DNA of 64,000 nucleotides from Pseudoalteromonas sp. MSK9-3 (GCF_003590335.1 NZ_MIET01000055.1:31354-95353), one strand, 5' to 3'. Shown: positions 34,116 to 43,629, numbered from the stretch's first letter. Program-made: numbers and translations. The notes: generated from the letters alone by a model not told the origin.

Positions 34116-34718
34116 TCAGCGATTAAGTAACGAATGAATGCGCTGTTCTAACTGCGCAGTGTGATTTTTTACATGGCGGGTGTGCATTTTAAATTGCTCA
34201 AGCTCAAGTGGGTGAATTGTCACTTTTAGTTCGTCTTGGCACAATTGACTCAGTGTATTTTGCAATGTTTTGCTGACCGAGACGCGGTGAACTTTAGCAT
34301 TTTGAAAACAATTGGCAATTTGCTGAGCAGGGGCATCACCTAAATAACGGGATAGATGTTCAGCCCAGTTAATGTCTAAGTTAGAAAAGGCATTGCTGTA
34401 GCTTTGCGCTAATTGCAGATCACCGTCTAAATCGAGTTTATCTTGGCGTATCAGGTGTGTGAGTATACTGGGATTGGATAATTGCATCAGTGTGTCTACG
34501 TTTGCACTGATCTTACAATCTGCTGGGTCAGTATACTGATTGAATAGCATAAATTGTTTGCCTGTGTAGGTCAGAGCAATACTCTGTTGCCAATCACGTA
34601 ATTCAACACACAGCACCTTATGCTTACTCGTGTGTAGTTCAGCATCAAGCTGAGGTTCCAATGAGAGCAAACGATTTAAAGCTGCTTCAAGCGCGGCACA
34701 TGCAATGACCTCAATCAT
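34116..34718 (-). CDS. ubiJ: Ubiquinone biosynthesis accessory factor UbiJ
   Basis: This 200-residue lipid-binding accessory protein has an N-terminal SCP2-type domain (about 15-115) and a C-terminal helical region, the usual UbiJ length. In E. coli it scaffolds the hydroxylase and methylase enzymes of ubiquinone synthesis with UbiK. The identification rests on position between ubiE and ubiB, length and SCP2-like pattern (LSNPSILTHLIRQDKLDLDG). Confidence 0.93.
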   Translation of the reverse strand: MIEVIACAALEAALNRLLSLEPQLDAELHTSKHKVLCVELRDWQQSIALTYTGKQFMLFNQYTDPADCKISANVDTLMQLSNPSILTHLIRQDKLDLDGDLQLAQSYSNAFSNLDINWAEHLSRYLGDAPAQQIANCFQNAKVHRVSVSKTLQNTLSQLCQDELKVTIHPLELEQFKMHTRHVKNHTAQLEQRIHSLLNR

Positions 34719-34726
34719 AATAGCCT

Positions 34727-35482
34727 CTAGTATTTAAAACCACGATGCAGGGCGACAATACCCCCTGTCATATTTTGGTAGGTAGTTTGTTCAAAACCAG
34801 CTTCATCCATCATACCCTTAAGTGTTTCTTGATCTGGGTGCATGCGAATCGACTCAGCAAGGTAGCGATATGATTCGCTATCATTTGCGATCACTTTACC
34901 CATCGAAGGCAGTAGATTAAAGGAATAGAAATCATATAGCTTAGACAGTGCTTCATTGTCTGTTTTAGAAAACTCTAACACCAATAGTCTGCCACCCGGT
35001 TTTAATACTCGGTACATAGAACGCAGTGCGGCATTTTTATCAGTCACATTACGCAGACCAAAGGCAATTGTGATGACATCGAATGAGTTGTCTGGAAATG
35101 GCAAGGCTTCAGCGTTCATCTGAACGTATTCGATATTACCGACTAATCCTAAATCACGTAACTTCTCGCGACCTACTTTTAGCATGGAGTCATTAATATC
35201 GCCAAGAATAACCTGCCCGCTGTCTGTTACTAACTGGCTGAATTTTGCCGTTAAGTCCCCGGTACCACCTGCTAAGTCGAGTACTTTATGGCCTTTTCTT
35301 ACACCTGAACAAGCAATGGCTTGGCGCTTCCAAAGGCGGTGGATCCCAAAAGACATTAAATCATTCATAATGTCGTATTTTGCAGCCACTGAATGGAATA
35401 CATCGGCGACCATCGATGCCTTTTCTTCACGATCAACAGTTTTATAACCAAAATCAGCAGTATCTTGCGGCGACTCTTTCAT
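34727..35482 (-). CDS. ubiE: Ubiquinone/menaquinone C-methyltransferase UbiE
   Basis: This SAM-dependent methyltransferase carries out the C-methylation in ubiquinone and menaquinone synthesis. It shows the SAM-binding motif VLDLAGGTGDLT, the block FGLRNVTDK and VLKPGGRLLVLEFSK. ATG 35482 gives 251 residues, exactly the E. coli length; a longer in-frame start at 35548 would add 22 residues unlike the family. It heads the ubiE-ubiJ-ubiB series. Confidence 0.97.
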   Translation of the reverse strand: MKESPQDTADFGYKTVDREEKASMVADVFHSVAAKYDIMNDLMSFGIHRLWKRQAIACSGVRKGHKVLDLAGGTGDLTAKFSQLVTDSGQVILGDINDSMLKVGREKLRDLGLVGNIEYVQMNAEALPFPDNSFDVITIAFGLRNVTDKNAALRSMYRVLKPGGRLLVLEFSKTDNEALSKLYDFYSFNLLPSMGKVIANDSESYRYLAESIRMHPDQETLKGMMDEAGFEQTTYQNMTGGIVALHRGFKY

Positions 35483-35592
35483 TGTTTTCTCTTTTGGGGT
35501 GAACACTATGATGTGCTTAGTGTACTTGATCGCGTGACTGACGTGCAATTCATAACCATGTGATTTTGTCTGATTATTGTAAGATTAGTCAG

Positions 35593-36594
35593 CTAAGAGG
35601 GGATGTAGTATTCTTGTTTTAAAATAAGGGCTTTATGTGCGGCTTGAGAGGCTTTTCGCGCAAGCGCTGTAAAGTCAGCTTCATTCTGTTGTTTTACTAT
35701 CCCAACAGATAACTCAACACTTGGCAGCTCCAGCGGGCTTTTTGAGCTCACGAATTTGAGTTTTTCTACGCCTTTACGCACTTTTTCAGCGATAACTAGC
35801 GCGGTATCAGGTTCTATATCCGGCAGTAACACGGTGAATTCATTTTTACCTGTTCGTCCAGGTAAACCACTTTCAAACACATACTTTTGAATCTTCTTGG
35901 CTACACGGTTAAGGACAATTTCGCCAATCGCATCGCCATATTTGTCTGAGAATTCATGGATATTCTCTACTTGTATCGCAATAGCACAAATAGACTTTTG
36001 TTGCTTTAGCCACTGCTGTGTTTGTTGATTTAAGTAATGACGTTTATACATGCCCGTTTGAAGGTCAATGATATATTGTTTTCTGAGCTTAAGTAGCTGT
36101 TGCTGCGTTTTTTGATGGGTGATACGCGCTTTTTTTAGTGTTTCTTTAAAATGAGCATGGTGTTGTAGCAATGCATCGGTTTGCTTTGATAGGAGCTGCA
36201 AAGCACGTTTGCTTTGTTTAATATTGTGTTCATCTAAACTGTGTACGCAATGATGCAGCTGTTCTGAAAACTGACTAATATTACGTTGTGAGCTTTGCGT
36301 AGAGCTTTGTAATGTAGATAGCATGCCATCTACATTCTTTAACATGGCAGCTTCTTCTTGATGACCCTGATTGATGTGCTCAAAGTAAAGTTGTTCTAAA
36401 TAGATACTATCGATTTTTTGCCCGCTGTTTAAAATGCGATCAAGTGCTGCATTTAGATCAGGATCAGACTTACTTATATAGGTATAGGTAACTTGGTAGT
36501 TTAGTGGCGTCGGCGGTAAGTGATGTTGCTCTAAAAATAGGCAGACTTTTGTCATTTTCTCTTGTGCAACAGCCATGGGGTCATGGAATATCAT
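35593..36594 (-). CDS. GGDEF-domain protein with degenerate active motif
   Basis: This 333-residue soluble protein has no membrane segment. A helical N-terminal half (about 1-165, glutamine-rich coiled coil) leads to a GGDEF domain (about 170-333) with NIHEFSDKYGDAIGE and KLKFV. The catalytic signature reads GKNEF instead of GGDEF, replacing the second glycine and the metal-binding acidic residue, so cyclase activity is doubtful. It may bind c-di-GMP or GTP or act through protein contacts. It is transcribed away from the DUF885 gene. Confidence 0.85.
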   Translation of the reverse strand: MIFHDPMAVAQEKMTKVCLFLEQHHLPPTPLNYQVTYTYISKSDPDLNAALDRILNSGQKIDSIYLEQLYFEHINQGHQEEAAMLKNVDGMLSTLQSSTQSSQRNISQFSEQLHHCVHSLDEHNIKQSKRALQLLSKQTDALLQHHAHFKETLKKARITHQKTQQQLLKLRKQYIIDLQTGMYKRHYLNQQTQQWLKQQKSICAIAIQVENIHEFSDKYGDAIGEIVLNRVAKKIQKYVFESGLPGRTGKNEFTVLLPDIEPDTALVIAEKVRKGVEKLKFVSSKSPLELPSVELSVGIVKQQNEADFTALARKASQAAHKALILKQEYYIPS

Positions 36595-36852
36595 GTCAAT
36601 TACCGCAATAATAGGTCAGCTAAAAGTGTGTGTGCAATCTTGATATCCTTGGGCCGTTGCTTAATGTCCCTTCAGTGGGTGCTACATTACTGAGTCACGC
36701 TCGTATTTAAAAGCAAAATCGATAGTTTTGAAATAGAAAGTTGAGTTTAATGGGTCTACTTGCTGATTTTACAGCCAACTTGTTATCGTTTGTTTGATTT
36801 TTGCACTAATGTCAATTGTGGCGTCTATCGAAATTAGTTGCGGAGAATTGAT
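36595..36852. other. Divergent intergenic region, no gene seen
   Basis: The AT-rich region lies between the leftward GGDEF gene and the rightward DUF885 gene and must hold both promoters. I found no convincing -35/-10 pair, hairpin or known operator. The last part before 36900 holds the small ORF listed separately. Confidence 0.5.
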
Positions 36853-36903
36853 ATGCTTAGATACAGTGCCAGCATATTCTTAGAAAATAAGGTCTTCAAG
36901 TGA
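36853..36903 (+). CDS. Candidate 16-codon leader ORF coupled to the DUF885 lipoprotein gene
   Basis: The ORF reads MLRYSASIFLENKVFK. GGAG (36842-36845) lies 7 bp before its ATG, a better ribosome site than the one for the downstream gene. Its TGA stop overlaps the GTG start of the lipoprotein gene (GTGA), the usual sign of translational coupling. A chance ORF is quite possible at this length. Confidence 0.4.
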   Translation: MLRYSASIFLENKVFK

Positions 36904-38660
36904 AACACACTTTAGCAAATTATACGGCAATCGCAGTATTGAGCGTTTGCTTATCTGCTTGCCAGCTCACTCAAACTAATATTGATACACGGTTTACTGA
37001 GATAGCAGATCAAATCGAAGCAATGAGAGTCACAGATAATGCATATGCTAAAACAGCGCTTGATGATGCTTTTTTATTACCTGACTTGTCGCCGCAGAGC
37101 TTGGCACTTACCTACCAAAAAAACCGCCAGTTACTTAGTCGACTAGATACACTGGCGGTGGAAAATTTAAGCGCCGAAAATAAAATCAACCATACGATAT
37201 TGCGTGCACAAATCCAAAATGACGTGGATGAGTATGAATTTAATAGTCATTATGTCCCGTTGACCTCTGAGTATGGTTTTCACTCAGGTATGTCATCAAT
37301 GGTGGGTGGGCATGACTTTTCTAGTAAATCGGGCTTTGAGCTGTATTTACGTCGACTGGCGCAAATCCCGCGCTATTTTTCACAAAATATTGAGTGGATG
37401 AAAGAAGGCATGAAGGTTGGCCTGACTCAACCACAGGCAGTGTTAAAAGGCTATGAAGAGTCGATTGCTGTTTTTATCGTGCAAGATGTCACAACTTCTG
37501 AATTTTACACGCCATTTTTAGTTAATTCTGCAAACCTTGAAGAGATAGAATTTGCTGAATTACAAACACAAGCACAGCGTGTATTAACACGACAGGTTAT
37601 CCCGGCTTATCAAGGTTATTTTGATTTTTTCGTTAATGAATATAAGCCGGCTGCACGACAAGAAATAGGTATCTCTGCAACTGAGCACGGTAAAGCGTTT
37701 TACATTAACCGCGCACGTCACTATACCACGACATCGATGACGCCACGTGAGATCCATGAATTAGGGCTTCAAGAAGTGGCAAGGATCCGCAGTGAAATGC
37801 AGGAGATTATTGATGGTATTGGTTTTGAAGGGACATTTGCAGAGTTTGTTGAGTTCTTGAGAACTGATCCGCAGTTTTATGCCACATCACCGGAACAGTT
37901 GTTGAAAGAAGCTGCTTACATAGCAAAAAAAATGGATGCGCAATTACCTAAGTTATTTCATACCTTACCGCGTAGACCTTATGGGGTAGCACCAGTGCCT
38001 GCTAGCATCGCACCAAAATATACTACCGGAAGGTATAGTGGTGCTACAAAGGATGATGAAGCTGGGTTTTATTGGGTGAACACCTACGCGTTAGATAAAC
38101 GACCACTATATGTGCTTGAAGCTCTGACATTACACGAAGCAGTACCTGGACACCATTTACAAATAGCATTGAATGCAGAGTTGGAGTATTTACCGGGTTA
38201 TCGTCGTAATACTTATATTTCGGCATTTGGAGAGGGATGGGGTTTATACTCGGAATATTTAGGCTTAGAGGCGGGCTTTTATAAAGACCCTTATAGTAAC
38301 TTCGGTCGCTTAACGTATGAAATGTGGCGAGCTGCGAGGCTAGTCGTTGACACAGGCATGCATATGTTTGGTTGGAGTAGAGAGCGTGCTATGAACTTTA
38401 TGAAGGATAACAGTGCGCTATCACTGCATAATATAAAAACTGAAACAGATCGTTATATTTCTTGGCCAGGACAGGCACTGTCTTACAAAATAGGCGAGTT
38501 AACAATTAAGCGCTTACGTAACGAAGCGGAAGCCGCACTGGGTGAAAAGTTTGATATCCGAGAGTTTCATCATCAAATACTCCGCCACGGTTCGGTGCCT
38601 TTGTTCGTGTTAGAAGAGCAGCTTGACCTTTATATTCAAGCACAGTTAGCTAATCAATAG
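36900..38660 (+). CDS. DUF885-family lipoprotein, probable metallopeptidase
   Basis: This 586-residue protein has a lipoprotein signal peptide (AIAVLSVCLSAC, lipobox LSAC, lipidated Cys about residue 21). The C-terminal half has HEAVPGHH starting at His412 (a HExxPGHxxQ-type motif) and FGEGWGLYSEYLG, both characteristic of DUF885, a group related to zinc carboxypeptidases. It probably degrades peptides at the cell envelope. The GTG start is inferred from the signal peptide and overlaps a small upstream ORF. Strand and position show no operon partner downstream. Confidence 0.9.
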   Translation: MKHTLANYTAIAVLSVCLSACQLTQTNIDTRFTEIADQIEAMRVTDNAYAKTALDDAFLLPDLSPQSLALTYQKNRQLLSRLDTLAVENLSAENKINHTILRAQIQNDVDEYEFNSHYVPLTSEYGFHSGMSSMVGGHDFSSKSGFELYLRRLAQIPRYFSQNIEWMKEGMKVGLTQPQAVLKGYEESIAVFIVQDVTTSEFYTPFLVNSANLEEIEFAELQTQAQRVLTRQVIPAYQGYFDFFVNEYKPAARQEIGISATEHGKAFYINRARHYTTTSMTPREIHELGLQEVARIRSEMQEIIDGIGFEGTFAEFVEFLRTDPQFYATSPEQLLKEAAYIAKKMDAQLPKLFHTLPRRPYGVAPVPASIAPKYTTGRYSGATKDDEAGFYWVNTYALDKRPLYVLEALTLHEAVPGHHLQIALNAELEYLPGYRRNTYISAFGEGWGLYSEYLGLEAGFYKDPYSNFGRLTYEMWRAARLVVDTGMHMFGWSRERAMNFMKDNSALSLHNIKTETDRYISWPGQALSYKIGELTIKRLRNEAEAALGEKFDIREFHHQILRHGSVPLFVLEEQLDLYIQAQLANQ

Positions 38661-38663
38661 CAT

Positions 38664-38700
38664 AAAAAAACCAGTACGGTGCCTATTACCTAGGCACCGT
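38664..38700 (-). terminator. Terminator-like hairpin after mtnK
   Basis: A perfect 10-bp stem (ACGGTGCCTA/TAGGCACCGT) has a 5-base loop. On the minus strand it is followed after five bases by T7. The spacer before the T run makes it slightly non-canonical. Confidence 0.7.
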
Positions 38701-38706
38701 GCGATG

Positions 38707-39909
38707 TTAATTAAGCAAGCTCAATAGTAATTGCATGGTTTGTTTTTGGCTGGTACAGCTTGATGAATTCAGGATTAATTGTTCGCCAATAAACAGTGTG
38801 TGCTGCGCTACAGCTAAGCGAGCTTGCTCATCCTCGATATTGTCAATATCAGCGACATGTGCGAGCCCAATGGTACGACGAATGAGCTCGGTACCACAAT
38901 ACCCCACGGCATCTTGTATGATACTGCCAACAAAGTATTCAATATAAACTGGATCACGCAATGTCACATCTAGGCTGTGCGCATTGGCTAAGTCTTTCCA
39001 GCTTTGTTCGAAAGTAAGTAAACACTCAGCAATACATGATATTAAATAAGTTTGCATTTGACGACGTTGTGGCAAGCTTTCAATACGTGCCTGTTGTGCA
39101 CAGTAGTTTAATAGTAAGTTTCCAACGAAAGAGCCCAAATCAAAGCCAATTGGACCAAAAAAACCAAACTCAGGGTCAATGACTTTGGTGGTGTTTGCGT
39201 CGACAAAGATACTGCCAGTATGCACATCGCCATGTAGTAGTGTTTGCGGTGAGGAGAGAAATTTAGCTTTTAGTTTGGCCACTTCAAGACGAAGATGTGT
39301 GTTGCTTCTTAATGCGTTGACACGTTCTGTAAGCGTTATGGGAAAATTATTTCGTTCATGCTGATGATAAGGGTCATCAAAGAAGAGCTCTTCAGTAATG
39401 GCACATAATTCAGGATTTAAAAACTCACTGACGAGGGATTTCTTCTTAGCGGGAGTCAGTACGAAATCACTGTAGTTAAAGCTAGTGGTAGCCAAATGAG
39501 TGGCAATATCTTTGCTTAATTTAGGAAAGGTCTCACTGTTATTAAGTGCGGTACGAAGAATTGCTAATTGCCCAAGGTCTTCTAAGATTGTGAGCGCCAA
39601 TTGATTGTTCTGGTGTAATACTTTAACGGTCGTTTCTGGGCAAATAACACCGTGCAACTTTAAAACACTGGCTTCAATACGGGCTCTATCGAGTGTTAAA
39701 GGCCAGGATTCACCGACGCAGCGAGCATACGGCAGTGCCTGTTTGAGAATAATACTACGACCTGTACTGTCACTGACTCTAAATACTAAGTTTAAGTTGC
39801 CATCGCCAAATTCATAGCAATTCAGTGGGGCCTGTAGGTTGAAGAGCGGGGCTAAAGACGCCACATAGTCGAGCGCCTTTTCACTATCAAAAACAGAGTA
39901 TTGAGTCAT
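38707..39909 (-). CDS. mtnK: S-methyl-5-thioribose kinase
   Basis: This 400-residue kinase phosphorylates methylthioribose to methylthioribose 1-phosphate in methionine salvage. Family blocks are clear: FGDGNLNLVFRV, ILKQALPYARCVGESWPLT, LLHGDVHTGSIF (catalytic Asp in a choline-kinase-like loop) and IDPEFGFFGPIGFD (metal-binding DPE). It is divergent from mtnA, which uses its product. A MetJ-like operator lies between them. Confidence 0.97.
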   Translation of the reverse strand: MTQYSVFDSEKALDYVASLAPLFNLQAPLNCYEFGDGNLNLVFRVSDSTGRSIILKQALPYARCVGESWPLTLDRARIEASVLKLHGVICPETTVKVLHQNNQLALTILEDLGQLAILRTALNNSETFPKLSKDIATHLATTSFNYSDFVLTPAKKKSLVSEFLNPELCAITEELFFDDPYHQHERNNFPITLTERVNALRSNTHLRLEVAKLKAKFLSSPQTLLHGDVHTGSIFVDANTTKVIDPEFGFFGPIGFDLGSFVGNLLLNYCAQQARIESLPQRRQMQTYLISCIAECLLTFEQSWKDLANAHSLDVTLRDPVYIEYFVGSIIQDAVGYCGTELIRRTIGLAHVADIDNIEDEQARLAVAQHTLFIGEQLILNSSSCTSQKQTMQLLLSLLN

Positions 39910-39963
39910 AGGTTATTATCTCAAGTTAATTAAGTGGATAGCATTCTATATTTTTAAGCGTTT

Positions 39964-39987
39964 AGATGTCTATACATCTTTAGATCT
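39964..39987. promoter_or_regulatory. MetJ-like operator between mtnK and mtnA
   Basis: Tandem 8-bp units AGATGTCT-ATACATCT-TTAGATCT resemble the met box AGACGTCT (7, 6 and 4 of 8 matches). The site is centred between two divergent methionine-salvage genes. SAM-bound MetJ would be expected to repress both. Confidence 0.7.
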
Positions 39988-40019
39988 TGATGTAGAATAT
40001 CAAATGACTTTTATTCAAC

Positions 40020-41054
40020 ATGAGACGGCCAATGCAAACATTAGAAGCGCGGAGTTTGAAATATCAAGATGGTGCAGTATGGGTACTAGATCAGTACTTG
40101 CTACCTCACCAGAGTAAATGGCATCGCTGTGAGACGGTATCGCATATGCAGTCGTTAATTGTTGAATTAAAAGTGCGTGGTGCACCGTTAATTGGTTTGG
40201 CAGCAACATTGCTCGTTGCTTACCTAGCTGAACAAGGTGAGACACATAAAGCGTTAGCGCAAGCGATAGATGACTTGGAAGCAACGCGACCGACAGCAGT
40301 GAATCTGATGCATTGTATGAATAAAATGCGCCAAGCATTAAGTAAGCCTAATTATGTATCTGCGCTTGTTGATACCGCTGAAGCATTGTTTTTAGAGGAT
40401 ATTGCACTATGTGATGCGATGGCTGAATTGGGAGCCAGCCTAGTTGAAGCTGGCGATCAACTATTAACTCACTGCAATACCGGCGCACTTGCTACTGCTG
40501 GTGTTGGGACTGCATTAGGTGTCATTTATAAAGCGCATCAACGCTATGGGGACATTCATGTTTGGGTCGATGAAACACGTCCTTTGCTGCAAGGGGCGCG
40601 TTTGACAGCCTATGAATTAGAAAGTTGGGAAATACCCCATACCTTATTATGTGACAATATGGCAGCTAGCTTAATGGCTGCTGGTAAAGTGGATAAGGTT
40701 CTTGTCGGTGCTGATCGTATTGCTGCTAACGGAGACTTTGCCAATAAAGTAGGAACTTATAACTTGGCTGTCTTGGCACACTTTCATAACATTCCATTTT
40801 ATGTGGTCGCGCCGCGAACAACCCTTGATGTGAATTGTGAGAATGGTCAAGCGATCCCAATTGAGAATCGAGACGATGCGGAGGTACGCGGTGTCAGTGG
40901 TAGCTTTGGTAACTGTGAGTGGGCGCCTTCAACAAGTCAAGTTTATAACCCTGCCTTTGATGTAACACCGGCGTTCTTAGTAACAGCCTGGATCCTTGAT
41001 TGTGGCGTATATGAGTCACCTTTAGCATTGAAAAACGGAATTGCAGTCATGTAA
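40020..41054 (+). CDS. mtnA: Methylthioribose-1-phosphate isomerase
   Basis: This 344-residue aldose-ketose isomerase of the eIF2B-like fold converts methylthioribose 1-phosphate to methylthioribulose 1-phosphate. The catalytic cysteine lies in LTHCNTGALAT and the catalytic aspartate in VGADRIAANGD; VRGAPLIG binds phosphate. ATG 40020 is used; an in-frame ATG at 40032 is equally plausible as neither has a clear ribosome site. The S9 peptidase gene follows 30 bp later. Confidence 0.97.
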   Translation: MRRPMQTLEARSLKYQDGAVWVLDQYLLPHQSKWHRCETVSHMQSLIVELKVRGAPLIGLAATLLVAYLAEQGETHKALAQAIDDLEATRPTAVNLMHCMNKMRQALSKPNYVSALVDTAEALFLEDIALCDAMAELGASLVEAGDQLLTHCNTGALATAGVGTALGVIYKAHQRYGDIHVWVDETRPLLQGARLTAYELESWEIPHTLLCDNMAASLMAAGKVDKVLVGADRIAANGDFANKVGTYNLAVLAHFHNIPFYVVAPRTTLDVNCENGQAIPIENRDDAEVRGVSGSFGNCEWAPSTSQVYNPAFDVTPAFLVTAWILDCGVYESPLALKNGIAVM

Positions 41055-41084
41055 ACTGACGGTTAAACAAGACAAGGGTGTGCC

Positions 41085-43043
41085 ATGCAATTATTTTTGA
41101 GAATATGTTTTATAGCTTTATTAATGAATAGCTTTGTGTCGGTAGGCGCGAATAATACTATTCCTGTTGAACATTTCAGTAAGGATTTGGCTTATAGCCA
41201 GATTAAAATCTCACCAGGAGGGGAGTTTCTTGCTTTTGTATCGAAGGTGGAGGGGAAGAAAAACCTCTATATACTCGATTTAAAGAGTTATAAAATTATT
41301 AGTGGGATCAGTTTTACTGGTAATGGGCAGGTTGGAGACTATGTTTGGGCTAATAATGAACGGATAGTAGTCGAGAAACAGTATTTGAGAGGTTGGTCTG
41401 CACACCCTGAATATAGGGGGGAGTTAATGGCCATGAACTCTGACGGGTCTCATCAACGTTATTTAGTGGGCTATTTAGGGGAAATGCAAACAGGCTCTGC
41501 AATCCGTAAATCAACCCCATTGCGTGGCACGTCATACATTTTAGACAGTCTACCCGATGATAGTAACCATATCTTGGTAGTAACTTACCCATGGCGCATA
41601 GTTAAAGAACCAAAAACAGTTGTCTATCGAGTAAATATTCATAGTGGGATACGCAAGAGAGTTGCTGGGTCACCGTCAAAAATGGGGCGTTATTTAACCG
41701 ATCATCAGGGGAATGTGCGGATTGTTATTTCGACGGATGACTATATCCATCAGTCAATTCATATTAGAGAGAAACGCGGTGAAAAATGGAAACCACTGCC
41801 ACTGCAAAACACGACTTTACAGGATGTTACCCCATGGTCTTTTGATAAATCGGGAAAGCATGCTTTTATAGCAGCCTCGGAGTCTGGTGGTCCAAAAGGT
41901 ATTTATAAATTAAATCTTGCAACCGGTGCAACTGAAAAAGTATTTCAAGATAACGAAGTATCGCCGACAAACGTTTGGGTTGATGACTTTACAAAGGAAG
42001 TGTTTGCTATTGAATTAGAAGCTGGATATCCCAGCTATGCATTTGTAGATAGTCAGTCCAGAAATAGCAAAAAATTGAAGTCATTATTGGCGACTTTTCC
42101 AAATTCTCAGGTGCACTTAGTAAGTACTAGCAAAGATAATAAACGGAGTATCGCTTTTGTCTGGAGCGATAAAAACCCAGGACAGTACTATTTATATGAT
42201 GAGAATAAAGGCAAACTAACTTTCTTATTTGCACAACGCGGGTGGATTTTAGCGGATCAAATGTCAGAAACAAAGCCGATCAAATTCAAAGCACGCGATG
42301 GTATCACTCTTCACGGTTATCTGACGTTACCCAAAGGTAAAGAGGCGAAAAATTTACCATTAGTTGTTATGCCTCACGGTGGTCCTCATGGGCCAAGAGA
42401 CTATTGGCGTTTTGATGCTGATAGCCAATTATTAGCAAGTAGGGGTATAGCGGTACTTAAAGTGAACTTTAGAGGGTCGGGTGGTTATGGGCGTAAGTTT
42501 GAAGTGGCGGGCTATCGACAGTGGGGAAATGCAATTCAGCACGATATTATTGATGCTACACGTTATGTAATCCAATCTGGGTATGCTGATGAGAAAAATA
42601 TGTGCATTATGGGTGCCAGTTTTGGTGGTTACTCTGCTTTACAAAGTGCGATTATTGAGCCTGAGCTCTTTAAATGCGCTGTTGGGGTAGTCGGTGTATA
42701 TGATTTACCACTTATGTTTAAAGAAGGGGATGTCGCAGACCATAAATCCGGGCGTAACTATTTATCTCAGGTGCTAGGGACTGATCAGCAAGAGTTGAGC
42801 GCGTTTTCACCAAGCTACAATATCGATAAACTGAAAGCACCTGTACTTATAGTGCATGGTGGCGAAGATGAGCGTGCACCAATAGAGCAAGCTGAGTCGT
42901 TGATCAAATCATTAAAAGCGGCAGAACACTCATATAAATACATGCTGCTGGAAAGTGAGGGACACGGTTTTTATCAGGAAAAGCACCGCACGGAATATTA
43001 TAAAACAGTATTAGCATTTCTGGATGAGCATTTAAAACTCTAA
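41085..43043 (+). CDS. Secreted S9-family (DPP/acylaminoacyl-peptidase-like) peptidase
   Basis: This 652-residue exported serine peptidase has a signal peptide (about 1-22), an N-terminal beta-propeller (about 30-390) and a C-terminal alpha/beta-hydrolase domain. The triad is Ser512 in GASFGGYS, Asp595 in HGGEDERAP and His627 in EGHGFY. HGGPHGPRD forms the oxyanion region. It sits inside the methionine salvage island, 30 bp after mtnA, with no evident metabolic link. A terminator follows. Confidence 0.93.
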   Translation: MQLFLRICFIALLMNSFVSVGANNTIPVEHFSKDLAYSQIKISPGGEFLAFVSKVEGKKNLYILDLKSYKIISGISFTGNGQVGDYVWANNERIVVEKQYLRGWSAHPEYRGELMAMNSDGSHQRYLVGYLGEMQTGSAIRKSTPLRGTSYILDSLPDDSNHILVVTYPWRIVKEPKTVVYRVNIHSGIRKRVAGSPSKMGRYLTDHQGNVRIVISTDDYIHQSIHIREKRGEKWKPLPLQNTTLQDVTPWSFDKSGKHAFIAASESGGPKGIYKLNLATGATEKVFQDNEVSPTNVWVDDFTKEVFAIELEAGYPSYAFVDSQSRNSKKLKSLLATFPNSQVHLVSTSKDNKRSIAFVWSDKNPGQYYLYDENKGKLTFLFAQRGWILADQMSETKPIKFKARDGITLHGYLTLPKGKEAKNLPLVVMPHGGPHGPRDYWRFDADSQLLASRGIAVLKVNFRGSGGYGRKFEVAGYRQWGNAIQHDIIDATRYVIQSGYADEKNMCIMGASFGGYSALQSAIIEPELFKCAVGVVGVYDLPLMFKEGDVADHKSGRNYLSQVLGTDQQELSAFSPSYNIDKLKAPVLIVHGGEDERAPIEQAESLIKSLKAAEHSYKYMLLESEGHGFYQEKHRTEYYKTVLAFLDEHLKL

Positions 43044-43051
43044 ATTAGAAT

Positions 43052-43081
43052 GAAAGGCAACGTCTGTTGCCTTTCTTTTTT
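43052..43081 (+). terminator. Intrinsic terminator after the S9 peptidase gene
   Basis: The stem GAAAGGCAAC/GTTGCCTTTC with a 4-base loop is followed by T6. It also separates the converging mtnBCD operon. Confidence 0.9.
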
Positions 43082-43086
43082 CAAAT

Positions 43087-43629
43087 TTAATCTATCAGTG
43101 GAAATCGCTTTGCGATTTCCGACTCCGTTGACGTGGCAACCCAGCCTTCTTGGTTGTCAAATAATCGAATTGCACTAAACTCCGGGTCGCTACCCATGTC
43201 GAACCAATGCGGTGTATTTTTAGGCACGGATATGAGATCACCTTGCTGACATAACACTTGAAAGACTTGTTCATGTACGTGCAAGCAAAATAGTCCTTGT
43301 CCTTTGACAAAAAATCGGACTTCATCTTCGCTGTGGGTGTGTTCAAAAAGGAACTTCTCGCGTAATTGTGCTGCATTTGGGTTGCCTTTGGCGAGGCTTA
43401 TAACATCCACAGTTTGATAGCCCTCGGCTGCTTTTAGTCGAGTAATGTCAGCTTGATAAGCCTCAATGATGTCATCTTGATTCATATCATCTGTAATGTT
43501 ATGACTTGCCTGCCACTGTTCAAACCTCACACCAATATGACTAAGCTGCTGGGCTATTAGCGCTGGATCATGGCTATCAAAGGTGTGTTGAGCGGGATTA
43601 TCGTGACGGTAAATAGTAAGTTGGCTCAT
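43087..43629 (-). CDS. mtnD: Acireductone dioxygenase
   Basis: This 180-residue cupin oxidises acireductone to 2-keto-4-methylthiobutyrate and formate (Fe form), or to methylthiopropionate and CO (Ni form). Metal ligands are visible in HTHSEDEVRFF (two His and a Glu) and in the second cupin motif TPHWFDMG (His). It is last in mtnBCD and overlaps mtnC by 4 bp (ATGA). Confidence 0.97.
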   Translation of the reverse strand: MSQLTIYRHDNPAQHTFDSHDPALIAQQLSHIGVRFEQWQASHNITDDMNQDDIIEAYQADITRLKAAEGYQTVDVISLAKGNPNAAQLREKFLFEHTHSEDEVRFFVKGQGLFCLHVHEQVFQVLCQQGDLISVPKNTPHWFDMGSDPEFSAIRLFDNQEGWVATSTESEIAKRFPLID

